A DNA stretch of 64,000 nt, from positions 2,070,902 to 2,134,901 of the forward strand of contig JAKVOB010000001.1 of assembly GCA_022483015.1 (NCBI GenBank). The letters run 5' to 3'. Position numbers and translations under genes: made by a program. This document shows, piece after piece, positions 9,122 through 17,322 of this stretch; the first letter of the stretch is position 1, and every line of letters starts with the position of its first letter. Under the pieces are notes generated by a model, which worked only from the letters and a program-made list of their open reading frames with translations, was not told the origin of the DNA and did no database searches. The DNA is from Atopobiaceae bacterium. GTDB taxonomy: Bacteria > Actinomycetota > Coriobacteriia > Coriobacteriales > Atopobiaceae.

Positions 9122-10366
9122 CTACTCGGCGGCGGGCTCGTCAGCCTTCTCGGGCTCGGCTGCGGGCTCTGCGGCCTCGGGAGCGGTCTCAGGCTCGGCG
9201 TCCTTCTCGGGCTCGGAGGCATCCTCGGGCTCGTCCATGGGGGCGACCTCGACCTCGAAGCCGAGGGTCTCTGCCGCGGCCTTCATCGAGAGGGAGATAC
9301 GACGACGATCCAGGTCGATCTCCATGACCTTGACCTGCACCTTGTCGCCGACCTTGCAGACCTGCGCGGGGGCGTCGACATGGCTCTTGGCCATCTCGGA
9401 GATATGGACCAGGCCCTCGATGCCGTCGCCGAGGTCGACGAAGGCGCCGAACGGGACGAGCTTGGTGACGGTGCCCTCGACGATGGCGCTGACGGGGTAC
9501 TTCTTGACGAGCGTGCGCCAAGGATCCTCGGTGGTCTGCTTGAGGCCCAGCGAGATGCGCTCGCGGTTGAGGTCGACGTCGAGCACCTCGACCTCGATCT
9601 CCTGGCCGACCTTGACGACCTCGGAGGGGTGGTTGACGTGGTTCCAGGAGAGCTCGGAGATGTGGACCAGGCCGTCGATGCCGCCGAGGTCGACGAAGGC
9701 GCCGAAGTCGACGATCGAGGACACGGTGCCCTTGAGGCGCATGCCCTTCTTGAGCTTGGAGAGGATCTCGGAGCGCTCGGCCTTGCGAGCCTCCTCGAGG
9801 ACGACACGACGGGAGAGGACGACGTTGTTGCGGTTGCGGTCCATCTCGATGACGCGGGCCTCGATGCGGGTGCCCATGTAGGCGTTGAGGTCCTTCACGC
9901 GGCGAAGGTCGACGAGCGAGGCGGGAAGGAAGCCGCGAAGGCCGATGTCGAGGATGAGGCCGCCCTTGACGACCTCGATGACCTCGCCCTCGACGTTCTC
10001 GCCGGCGTTGAACTTCTCCTCGATGCGGTTCCAGGAGCGCTCGTACTCGGCACGCTTCTTGGACAGGATGAGTCGACCGTCCTTGTCCTCCTTCTGGAGC
10101 ACGAGGGCCTCGATGGTGTCACCGATGGAGACGATGTCCTCGGGATTGGCATCCTTGCGGATGGAGAGCTCGCGAAGGGGAATGACACCCTCGGACTTGA
10201 AGCCGATGTCGAGAAGGACCTCGTCGTGCTCGATCTTGACGATCTTGCCAGTAACCAGGTCTCCCTCATCGAAATCGGTGATGGTGCCGTCGATGAGCTT
10301 GTTCATCTCTTCGTCTGAGACGGAATCATCTAGCGAGAAGACGGACGTGTTCTGAATCTCACTCAA
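9122..10366 (-). CDS. rpsA: 30S ribosomal protein S1
   Basis: RNA-binding ribosomal protein that helps mRNA docking; 414 residues. Four S1 (OB-fold) domains are visible at about 35-100, 115-180, 200-270 and 288-357, the last two with the strongly conserved [20 protein letters not shown] and GLVHISE patterns. The C-terminus (365-414) is a low-complexity Glu/Ala/Pro tail. The start is TTG with AAAGGGG upstream. It has its own promoter about 150 bases upstream and a clear terminator, and is flanked by unrelated genes. Four domains, rather than six, is normal for actinobacterial S1. Confidence 0.97.
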   Translation of the reverse strand: MSEIQNTSVFSLDDSVSDEEMNKLIDGTITDFDEGDLVTGKIVKIEHDEVLLDIGFKSEGVIPLRELSIRKDANPEDIVSIGDTIEALVLQKEDKDGRLILSKKRAEYERSWNRIEEKFNAGENVEGEVIEVVKGGLILDIGLRGFLPASLVDLRRVKDLNAYMGTRIEARVIEMDRNRNNVVLSRRVVLEEARKAERSEILSKLKKGMRLKGTVSSIVDFGAFVDLGGIDGLVHISELSWNHVNHPSEVVKVGQEIEVEVLDVDLNRERISLGLKQTTEDPWRTLVKKYPVSAIVEGTVTKLVPFGAFVDLGDGIEGLVHISEMAKSHVDAPAQVCKVGDKVQVKVMEIDLDRRRISLSMKAAAETLGFEVEVAPMDEPEDASEPEKDAEPETAPEAAEPAAEPEKADEPAAE

Positions 10367-10507
10367 AGGTGGACCCCTTTCAAAGCGGGGCCCCGACCAT
10401 CATGATCATCGCCTGCAGCGCCCGGGACATGACACCCGCGCGCCGACCTGGAATACACATGCTCGGGGGCCGACAGATACGTGTGTGTAGGCATCTTGCC
10501 CACACGA

Positions 10508-10536
10508 TGGATAGAGTACCGAAACCACACGGTCAA
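10508..10536 (-). promoter_or_regulatory. rpsA promoter
   Basis: On the minus strand TTGACC (10536-10531) and TATCCA (10513-10508) are separated by 17 bases. It predicts a start near 10501 and a leader of about 135 nucleotides, long enough for S1 autoregulation, although no conserved element was recognised. Confidence 0.65.
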
Positions 10537-10600
10537 TTTCAAGCTTGAAGAGCAAATAATACGTGACCGGACCGATTCTTCTCGTTCTGGTGACAAATAT

Positions 10601-10616
10601 GGGAGGCGAGCCTCCC
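10601..10616. other. Small hairpin upstream of the HAD gene
   Basis: GGGAGG-CGAG-CCTCCC, a six-pair stem with a four-base loop, in the 299-base divergent gap between rpsA and the HAD hydrolase. TAGAAT at about 10630 could be the -10 of the HAD gene. Nothing else is recognisable in this gap apart from the rpsA promoter. Confidence 0.4.
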
Positions 10617-10665
10617 ATGAACAACGTTAGAATGGGGCTTCGGCTTTCCCTCGGAAGGACTCTCT

Positions 10666-11406
10666 ATGATCAAGGCCGTCCTGTTCGACATGGACGACAC
10701 GCTCCTGAGCATCAACCTCACCGCGTTCGTGGCGGTCCATGCCGCGAAGCTCACCAGCATGCTCTCACGCATCTCCCGCACGTCGGCGGCACCCCTGGGG
10801 ATCGCCTATACCAGAGCCTACCTCGCCATCTCCGCAGAGGGCCGCACGGACTCGCTCACCAACGACGAGCTGTTCTGCCAGACCTTCCAGAGGCTCACCC
10901 ACATCCCCTTGGACGACCCGGCCATCGCCGACGCCCTCGACACCTTCGAGCGCACGGTCACGCCGCGGCTCTCGGGCGGACCCGTGCAGGCACGGCCTCG
11001 ACCTGGCGCACGCAAGGCCGTGACCTCGGCACTTGACCTCGGCCTCGACGTGGCCCTCGCCACCAACCCGAGCTTCTCGGCATCCTGCGTGCGCACGCGC
11101 ATGGAGTGGGCGGACGTCGCCGACATCGACTTCGTCCGCGTCTCCTCCATGGAGAACTCCACCCGCGTGAAGCCCTTCGCCCGCTACTACCAGGAGTTCG
11201 CAGGCGCCATGGGACTCACCTGCGACGAGTGCCTCATGGTGGGCAACGACGCCTCGCGCGACTTCCCCCGCCCCGACTGCGGCCTCGCCACCGCCTATGT
11301 GGGACATGGCTGGCCCAAGCGCGCGGTCTGGAGGGGCGACCCCGAGCGGCTCGCCCGGGACCTCCCCTTCCTGGTCGATGACCTCAACCGGAGGGCCGAC
11401 GCCTAG
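10666..11406 (+). CDS. HAD-superfamily hydrolase
   Basis: Soluble phosphatase-like protein, 246 residues. All four HAD motifs are present: DMDDT with nucleophile Asp8 and Asp10, a threonine in LATNPS (motif II), the lysine in RVKPF (motif III) and GNDASRD at 193-199 (motif IV). The cap region between residues 15 and 100 is helical (C1 type). The substrate is not predictable. It has a good ribosome-binding site (GGAAGGA) and is a lone plus-strand gene between rpsA and rnhA, so it is probably monocistronic. Confidence 0.88.
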   Translation: MIKAVLFDMDDTLLSINLTAFVAVHAAKLTSMLSRISRTSAAPLGIAYTRAYLAISAEGRTDSLTNDELFCQTFQRLTHIPLDDPAIADALDTFERTVTPRLSGGPVQARPRPGARKAVTSALDLGLDVALATNPSFSASCVRTRMEWADVADIDFVRVSSMENSTRVKPFARYYQEFAGAMGLTCDECLMVGNDASRDFPRPDCGLATAYVGHGWPKRAVWRGDPERLARDLPFLVDDLNRRADA

Positions 11407-11410
11407 GGTG

Positions 11411-11902
11411 TCAGCCCTCGAACCCCTCGTCCTTGATGAGGGCACCCCCGTCGGCCGCGCTCGTGGCAAGCTCGTCGCACCGCTCGTTGAGGTCGTGGCC
11501 GGCATGGCCCTTGACCCAGACGTAGGTCATCTCGTGCGATGACGTCGCCTTCACGAGGCGCTTCCAGAGGTCGGGGTTCTTGACCGGCTTCTTGGCTGCC
11601 GTCTTCCAGCCGTTGCGCTGCCAGCCGAGGACCCAGCGCTTGTTGAAGGCGTCTATCACGTAGCGGGAGTCGGAGTGGAGCTCGACGGCGCAGGGCCTCG
11701 TGAGCGCCTCGAGCGCGGCTATGGGCCCCATGAGCTCCATGCGGTTGTTGGTCGTGCGGGCATAGCCCTGCGACAGCTCACGGACGTGCGGCGTGCCGGC
11801 GGAGTCCACGAAGCGCATGACCGCCCCGTAGCCCCCATGACCGGGGTTGCCGCGGCTCGAGCCGTCCGTGTAGATGACGACCTTGGGAAGGGTGCTCGTC
11901 AC
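11411..11902 (-). CDS. rnhA: Ribonuclease HI
   Basis: Cleaves the RNA strand of RNA-DNA hybrids; 163 residues. The catalytic tetrad is Asp13 (YTDGSSRGNPG), Glu56 (NNRMEL), Asp78 (HSDSRY) and Asp143 (ERCDELA), with the mobile His133 in VKGHAGH. The start is GTG with GGGGGAGAG upstream, 12 bases after the polA stop, so polA and rnhA form an operon. That pairing fits a joint role in removing RNA primers. Confidence 0.96.
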   Translation of the reverse strand: MTSTLPKVVIYTDGSSRGNPGHGGYGAVMRFVDSAGTPHVRELSQGYARTTNNRMELMGPIAALEALTRPCAVELHSDSRYVIDAFNKRWVLGWQRNGWKTAAKKPVKNPDLWKRLVKATSSHEMTYVWVKGHAGHDLNERCDELATSAADGGALIKDEGFEG

Positions 11903-11914
11903 TGGTCTCTCCCC

Positions 11915-14572
11915 CTACTTCGCGTCGGCCCAGGTCTCGCCATACGAGACCTCGGCGAGGAGAGGGACCTTGAGCTCGGTGACGCCTTCCATGGTCGAGC
12001 GTACGAGCTCCGAGACCTCCTCGATCTCTGCCTGGGGGACCTCGAGGTCCAACTCGTCGTGGATCTGGAGGATGAGACGGCTCGAGAGCCCCTCGTCGTC
12101 GAGGGCTCGCTCGACCTCGGCCATGGCGACCTTGATGATGTCTGCTGCCGTGCCCTGCATGGGATGGTTCATGGCGGTGCGCTCGCCGAAGGAGCGCACG
12201 GCGGCGTTCCTCGCATGGATGTCAGGCACGTGGCGCTTGCGCCCGTACATGGTGGTCGCATAGCCGGTCGCCTTGGCGTCGGCGACCGTGCGGTCCAGGT
12301 ACGTGCGGACGCCGGGATAGGCCTCGAAGTAGCGGTCGATCATCTGCTGGGCCTCGCCCATCGGGATGTGGAGCGACTGCGAGAGCCCATAGGCCTGCTG
12401 GCCATAGACGATGCCGAAGTTCACGGCCTTCGCCCGGCTGCGGAGGGCCGGGGTGACCTCGGCCACCGGGATCCCGAAGACGCGGGCGGCCGTCGCCGCA
12501 TGGAAGTCCGCCCCCTCGCAGAAGGCCGCGATGAGATGCTCGTCCCCCGACAGGTGCGCGAGAAGCCTGAGCTCGATCTGGGAGTAGTCGCAGGCCAGGA
12601 AGACGCAGCCGTCGGGCACCGTGAAGGCGGCACGCACGCGACGACCGAGGTCGCTCCTCACGGGAATGTTCTGCAGATTGGGGTTCGAGCTCGAGAGCCT
12701 GCCGGTGGCGGCGACCGTCTGGTTGAACGAGGTGTGGACCCGACCGTCGGCGGCGATGAGGTTGGGCAGGGCGTCGAGGTAGGTCGACTTGATCTTGGTC
12801 TTCTCGCGGTAGTCGAGCACGGACGCGACGACGGGGCTCGTCTGCGCGAGCTCCGAGAGGACCTTGGCATTGGTCGAGTAGAAGCCCTTCTTGGTCTTCT
12901 TGAGGCCAGCCGTGGGCAGGCCCAGCACGTCGAAGAGGACGTGCGAGAGCTGCTGGGGCGAGTCGATGTTGAAGTCCTCGCCCGCCGCCTCGTGGATGGC
13001 CGCGGCGCTCGTGGCGACGTCTGCCCCCAGCTCGGCAGACTGCGACGCGAGGATGGATGGGTCCACGTACATGCCCAGGCGCTCCATCCGTGCGAGCACG
13101 GGAACGAGGGGCATCTCGATGTCGCGGAAGCAGGCGAGCGAGCCGTCAGAGTCGAGCAGCCCGGCAAGCTGGGCACGGACCAGGCGCGCGCAGGCCGCCG
13201 AGAGCGCAGCGGCCGGGAGCTCGTCGGACGCGGCGGGGAGAAGGGCCCCGTAGCGCTCGGCCACGGCCTCGGCCGTGTAGTCGCCGTTGGACGAGTCGAG
13301 CAGGTAGGCCGCCACCGCCACGTCGAACAGGCGCTCGGGGGCGACGTCAGCCAGGTCAAGGGCGGCGTCGACGGCGGAGTCGACGGGGTAGACCGCATGG
13401 ATCAGGGCCTTCGCGTCGACCGCGGCGACGTTGCCATGGGCAAGCAGGTCGACGAGGGCCTTGTCGGCGTCATCGCCCGACAGGTGCGCGAGGCCTCCCT
13501 CGCAGGAGACCCAGAGCTCGTGGCCCAGGCCGAAGAGGGTGCCGGCCTCGGCCCCGTCGTCCGCCGCGCAGCCCACCCACTCGCCTTCCGAGACCGCCTT
13601 CGCGACCATCGTGGCCGCCGCCTCGCCCACGAGCGGATCGCCGAGGTCGACGGTCGCGGCCGCCACGGCAGCCCCCGCCCCCTCGCCGCCCGCGAGCGCG
13701 AGCACGCGTGCCGTGAGCGAGGTGAAGCCCAGGTCCGAGAAGGCCGCGCGGACCGTGTCGGCGTCGAACGTGGGGAACTCCGCGGTCGCGAGGTCCACGT
13801 CGATGGGGGCGTCGCACCTGATGGTCGCGACCTTGCGCGAGAGCAGCGCGTCGTCCACATGGGCACGGAGGTTCTCGCCCATCTTGCCCTTGACCTCGTC
13901 GGCATGGGCGATCACCTCGTCGAGGCTTCCGTACTCGCCGATGAGCGCGGCCGCCTTCTTGGGACCGATGCCCGGCACGCCGGGGATGTTGTCGGACGAG
14001 TCGCCCTTGAGGCCGTAGAAGTCGGGGACCAGGGCGGGCGTGATGCCGTGATAGAGGTCCTCCACGCTCGCCGGGTCCATGACGGCGACGTCGGAGAGGC
14101 CCTTGCGGGTGCCGATGACCTTGACGTGGTCGGTCGAGAGCTGGTACATGTCGCGGTCGCCCGTCACGAGGAGCATGTCATAGCCCGCCTCCTCGCCCTG
14201 CCGGGCGAGCGTGCCCAGGAGGTCGTCGCCCTCCCATCCCTCGAGCTCGACCACGGGCACGTCCATGGCCCGGAGCAGGTCCTTCACCATGGGGAACTGC
14301 TCGTGCAGCACCGGGTCCATGGGAGGGCGCTGGGCCTTGTACTGGGGAAGCATCTCCATGCGCACCCGGGGCTTGCCCTTGTCGAAGCAGCAGATCACGC
14401 CGTCGGGCGAGAGGCTCTCGACCATCTTGACGAACATCGACGTGAACCCGAACAGGGCGTTGGTGGCGCGACCGTCAGGTGCCGTCATGGTGGGCGGGAT
14501 GGCATGGAAGGCGCGGTGCATGAGGGAGTTGCCGTCCACGATGGCGATGGTTCTCTGCGGGGCTTGGGCCAT
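11915..14572 (-). CDS. polA: DNA polymerase I
   Basis: Repair and Okazaki-fragment-processing polymerase, 885 residues. The N-terminal 5'-3' nuclease domain (about 1-290) has VDGNSLMHRAF, EADD-like WEGDDLLG and YGLKGDSSDNIPGVPGIG. The polymerase domain has motif A DYSQIELRLL near 661, motif B RSRAKAVNFGIVYG near 711 and motif C QIHDELD near 834. The central region lacks the DxE and other 3'-5' exonuclease residues, so proofreading is probably absent, as in many Gram-positive enzymes. The ATG at 14572 is selected because the protein start MAQAPQRTIAIVDGN matches the family; the longer open frame is non-conserved. Confidence 0.96.
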   Translation of the reverse strand: MAQAPQRTIAIVDGNSLMHRAFHAIPPTMTAPDGRATNALFGFTSMFVKMVESLSPDGVICCFDKGKPRVRMEMLPQYKAQRPPMDPVLHEQFPMVKDLLRAMDVPVVELEGWEGDDLLGTLARQGEEAGYDMLLVTGDRDMYQLSTDHVKVIGTRKGLSDVAVMDPASVEDLYHGITPALVPDFYGLKGDSSDNIPGVPGIGPKKAAALIGEYGSLDEVIAHADEVKGKMGENLRAHVDDALLSRKVATIRCDAPIDVDLATAEFPTFDADTVRAAFSDLGFTSLTARVLALAGGEGAGAAVAAATVDLGDPLVGEAAATMVAKAVSEGEWVGCAADDGAEAGTLFGLGHELWVSCEGGLAHLSGDDADKALVDLLAHGNVAAVDAKALIHAVYPVDSAVDAALDLADVAPERLFDVAVAAYLLDSSNGDYTAEAVAERYGALLPAASDELPAAALSAACARLVRAQLAGLLDSDGSLACFRDIEMPLVPVLARMERLGMYVDPSILASQSAELGADVATSAAAIHEAAGEDFNIDSPQQLSHVLFDVLGLPTAGLKKTKKGFYSTNAKVLSELAQTSPVVASVLDYREKTKIKSTYLDALPNLIAADGRVHTSFNQTVAATGRLSSSNPNLQNIPVRSDLGRRVRAAFTVPDGCVFLACDYSQIELRLLAHLSGDEHLIAAFCEGADFHAATAARVFGIPVAEVTPALRSRAKAVNFGIVYGQQAYGLSQSLHIPMGEAQQMIDRYFEAYPGVRTYLDRTVADAKATGYATTMYGRKRHVPDIHARNAAVRSFGERTAMNHPMQGTAADIIKVAMAEVERALDDEGLSSRLILQIHDELDLEVPQAEIEEVSELVRSTMEGVTELKVPLLAEVSYGETWADAK

Positions 14573-14620
14573 GGAGAAATGCCTCTCGTTGTGGTGTGGT
14601 GCGTCTGCCCCATTGTAGCG

Positions 14621-14658
14621 ATGGCGCCGCCTGCGCCCGAAGGCGGAGGCGGCGCCAT
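14621..14658 (-). terminator. Strong hairpin after the MFS gene
   Basis: ATGGCGCCGCCT and AGGCGGCGCCAT are perfectly complementary (12 pairs), with further pairing CGCC/GGCG inside the loop. It lies between the MFS stop and the polA start, so it probably ends the MFS transcript. There is no U-run. Confidence 0.65.
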
Positions 14659-14690
14659 CGAAGAAGCGCGAGGCGAAGGTGGACCGAAGG

Positions 14691-16103
14691 CTATGCGTCG
14701 TCCACGACGACCCTCGAGGCCTCGACCTGCCGCTTCGAGATGAGGCCGTAGGCGAACGCGAGGACCATGCCGCACGCACCGATGACCGCAGCCACGATGA
14801 TCGCCGACGTGAAGCCGCTCGCCTCGGCAGAGGCGGCACCCATGCCCGTCGCCGCCGCCGTCGCGGCCGAGGCCGACAGCACGCCGACGAACAGCGAGGG
14901 CCCGATGGAGGCCGACACCTGGATGAACGTCGCCTGGATGCTGACCCCGAACGAGTTGAGCTCCTTGGAGAGCGCGCTCAGCCCCGAGGTCTGGACGGTG
15001 CTCATGGACAGCCCGACGCCGAAGTAGCACACGAGGGCGCCCACCTCGACGAGGACGAGGGAGAGGAGCGACGAGACCGACGCACATACGCACAGCCCCA
15101 CGAAGATCACCGCGAAGCCGATCGGGATGAGCGGCCAGTCACCATGCGCATCGAACGTGCGCCCGCCGATGAGGGCACCGACGGCCTGGCCGAGCACCGG
15201 CACGAGCACGAGCACGCCTGCCATGAGGACGCTGGTACCAAGCGCGACCTCGAAGTAGAGGGGCAGCAGGACGCTCATCGAGAACGTCATCATCATGCAG
15301 ACGGCCGTGAGCAGGCAGGAGGCCGAGAAGCGACGGCTGCGCATCGGCTCGAGGTTCATCACCGGGTTGGCGACACGGCCCTGCCGGACGACGAACACGG
15401 CACCGATCGCGACGCCGACGACCATGAGGACGATGCCAGGCACGGTCGCCGTCGAGACCTCGGAGACGCCGTAGCAGAACGCCGTGAGCGCGAGGGCCGA
15501 GAGCACCAGGCTCGCGACGTCGAAGCTCGCCTTGGCCTGCGTGCCGATATCCTTCACGAAGAAGGCACCGAAAATCGCGATGATGACCATGGCCACCAGC
15601 GGTACCACGAACATGCCGCGCCATCCCAGGAACGTGATCATGAGACCGGAGACGACCGGGCCGAACGCCGGACCGAACGTGATGCAGCAGCTTGCGATCG
15701 ACATGTAGGTGCCGACCTTCTCACGCGGTGCCACGACCAAGACGGTGTTGAGCACCGTCGGCACGAAGATACCCGTGCCGATGGCCTGGAGCAGGCGGAA
15801 GCAGAGCAAGATGGGGAACGTCGGGGCCAGGATGGCACCGGCGGAACCCACGATCAGCACGGCCGCGCCCGCAAAGAAGATCTGTCGGAGCCTGAAGCGC
15901 TTGAGGAGGAACCCGACGATGGTGACGACGACGGCGGAGACGATCATGTAGCCCGTGACGAGCCAGTTCGCCGTCACCGTGCTGATCGAGAATCCCTCCG
16001 CGACGGACGAGAGGCCGACGTTGATGATGTTCTCGTTGAGCGCCGAGACGAACGCGACGCAGAACAGGACCATCAGCATCGGTGTGCTGCTTTTCTTACC
16101 CAT
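14691..16103 (-). CDS. DHA2-family (14-TM) MFS efflux transporter
   Basis: Proton-coupled exporter of the drug:H+ antiporter-2 family, 470 residues and about 14 hydrophobic segments. Family traits include an N-terminal helix rich in small residues, the short basic loop after TM2 (LLKRFRLRQIF), and the LLQAIGTGIFVPTVLNTVL stretch in TM4. The substrate is unknown. It has a good ribosome-binding site (AGGAAGGG) and is bounded downstream by a hairpin. No adjacent TetR/MarR regulator is visible. It is probably expressed alone. Confidence 0.88.
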   Translation of the reverse strand: MGKKSSTPMLMVLFCVAFVSALNENIINVGLSSVAEGFSISTVTANWLVTGYMIVSAVVVTIVGFLLKRFRLRQIFFAGAAVLIVGSAGAILAPTFPILLCFRLLQAIGTGIFVPTVLNTVLVVAPREKVGTYMSIASCCITFGPAFGPVVSGLMITFLGWRGMFVVPLVAMVIIAIFGAFFVKDIGTQAKASFDVASLVLSALALTAFCYGVSEVSTATVPGIVLMVVGVAIGAVFVVRQGRVANPVMNLEPMRSRRFSASCLLTAVCMMMTFSMSVLLPLYFEVALGTSVLMAGVLVLVPVLGQAVGALIGGRTFDAHGDWPLIPIGFAVIFVGLCVCASVSSLLSLVLVEVGALVCYFGVGLSMSTVQTSGLSALSKELNSFGVSIQATFIQVSASIGPSLFVGVLSASAATAAATGMGAASAEASGFTSAIIVAAVIGACGMVLAFAYGLISKRQVEASRVVVDDA

Positions 16104-16303
16104 ATGGAATTGACCCTTCCTGATGATGACGACGCGACGTTGTCATGGAGGGGCCAGATGGCCAGGCCGCCTCCCGCAACACGAGGTAGGTCCCCCGCGC
16201 CCGTCCGCCGTCCGTACGAACTCCCTTGGGGAGGTCGCACAAGGGATCATTCTATGCGAAAGCCAGACATATGGGCACGACACATTAGAAGAACGGATAT
16301 GGG

Positions 16304-16624
16304 TCAGAGGGAGCTGCCCCCGCGACGTCCCGGGGAGCGGACGACCCTTACCGAGAGGAACGGGTTCTCGCGTGCCGCCCGCCTCATGACCGGCACCATC
16401 CGCTCGAGCGCCTCGGCTGCGGCACCTGCCGTGGGCCCCGTGAGGTCGACCACGAGGCACGTCGGGACACAGACGTCTCCCAGGCAGTCGGCGAGCGCCG
16501 CCAGGTTGTGCCCATAGTAGCTGGGGAATCCCAGCTCTCGGGCAAGGTGGTCATGGACGTCGCGCGCACCGGTGAGCCCGGCAGCAACGAGACGTACCTC
16601 TCGCACGCCCTTGTCCCGCCCCAT
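16304..16624 (-). CDS. Barstar-like ribonuclease inhibitor
   Basis: 106 residues. The segment FPSYYGHNLAALADCLGD (33-50) matches the barstar core that plugs the barnase active site; Tyr36 aligns with barstar Tyr29 and Asp46 with the key Asp39, while positions matching barstar Asp35 and Trp38 are both Ala (42 and 45). It starts 11 bases after the stop of a barnase-like gene, so it is the cognate cytosolic immunity protein by both homology and context. The ATG at 16624 gives the conserved length; a longer frame upstream overlaps the RNase gene and is rejected. Confidence 0.88.
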   Translation of the reverse strand: MGRDKGVREVRLVAAGLTGARDVHDHLARELGFPSYYGHNLAALADCLGDVCVPTCLVVDLTGPTAGAAAEALERMVPVMRRAARENPFLSVRVVRSPGRRGGSSL

Positions 16625-16635
16625 GACGCCTCCCC

Positions 16636-17130
16636 TCAGTAGAGCTGCTCGAACGTCTGGTAGTGGTCGTCGGTGTAGAAGACAAGCCCGTCGTTGGAGA
16701 AGATCTCGCGCTCGGAGCCCCGATAGCCCCCGTGGTAGTCGATGTCGCACTCCGTCCACGTGCGCCCATCGGCGTCGGGCAGGTCCCCGTCATCGTCGTA
16801 GTAGGTGCTGCCGCCGATGCTCCTGCCTGGCAGGACCTCGTCGAGGTTGCCCTCCGACGAGACCCAGCCGGCCGCCCGGGCCTTGGTCTTCGAGACGAAG
16901 TTGGACGGGAGGTGGCCATAGGTATGTATGTAGAGGGCGACCTCGTCCTTGCTCGTATAGGTGCCGTCCTCGGTGACGCCTGCCTGCGAGGCCGCGGCGG
17001 ACGTCGTGGGCGTGGCCGACGCGGCCCCTGCACCCGAGGCCGAGCAGCCGAGGAGGCCCGGTGCCACTGCCAGCACCAGTGCGAGCCCGAGGGCAACCAT
17101 GCGTTCGATATGTGAACGTCGACATCCCAT
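16636..17130 (-). CDS. Lipoprotein-type barnase-family ribonuclease
   Basis: Guanyl-preferring extracellular RNase of the barnase (microbial N1/T1) family, 164 residues. The N-terminus is a lipoprotein signal ([10 protein letters not shown], hydrophobic core, lipobox LLGC with Cys29), followed by a Ser/Ala/Thr-rich linker. The mature domain aligns along the whole of barnase: [49 protein letters not shown]. Catalytic residues are kept: Lys81, Glu127, Arg137, Arg141 and His156 (barnase Lys27, Glu73, Arg83, Arg87, His102). Membrane anchoring is unusual, since classical barnase is freely secreted. A barstar gene follows directly. Confidence 0.92.
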   Translation of the reverse strand: MGCRRSHIERMVALGLALVLAVAPGLLGCSASGAGAASATPTTSAAASQAGVTEDGTYTSKDEVALYIHTYGHLPSNFVSKTKARAAGWVSSEGNLDEVLPGRSIGGSTYYDDDGDLPDADGRTWTECDIDYHGGYRGSEREIFSNDGLVFYTDDHYQTFEQLY

Positions 17131-17136
17131 GCGTCC

Positions 17137-17142
17137 ACTATA
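17137..17142 (-). promoter_or_regulatory. -10 box next to the RNase start (possible leaderless mRNA)
   Basis: TATAGT on the minus strand ends six bases before the ATG at 17130, so transcription would begin at or beside the start codon. No ribosome-binding site is visible, in agreement with a leaderless transcript. The -35 region is weak. Confidence 0.45.
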
Positions 17143-17322
17143 GCGACCGGAAGGCCGCTGGTGAGGGCATGCAAGACCGCCGAATGCGCAACGTGTGCAC
17201 ATCGAGAGGGCAACCAACCAGTAATGCCCGCGAAACAGAAGCTCGGTAGAGTGTTCAACTGTTTACGGGCCCATGGGGCCAAGGCAAGAGGCACGGACAT
17301 CTCGAAGAGAAAGCGAGCCAGC

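Noticed and set aside
11675-14743. A 1,022-codon open frame antisense to polA and rnhA
   Set aside because: Shadow of the real genes; repetitive Val/Asp/Gly/Leu/His composition typical of antisense GC-rich frames.
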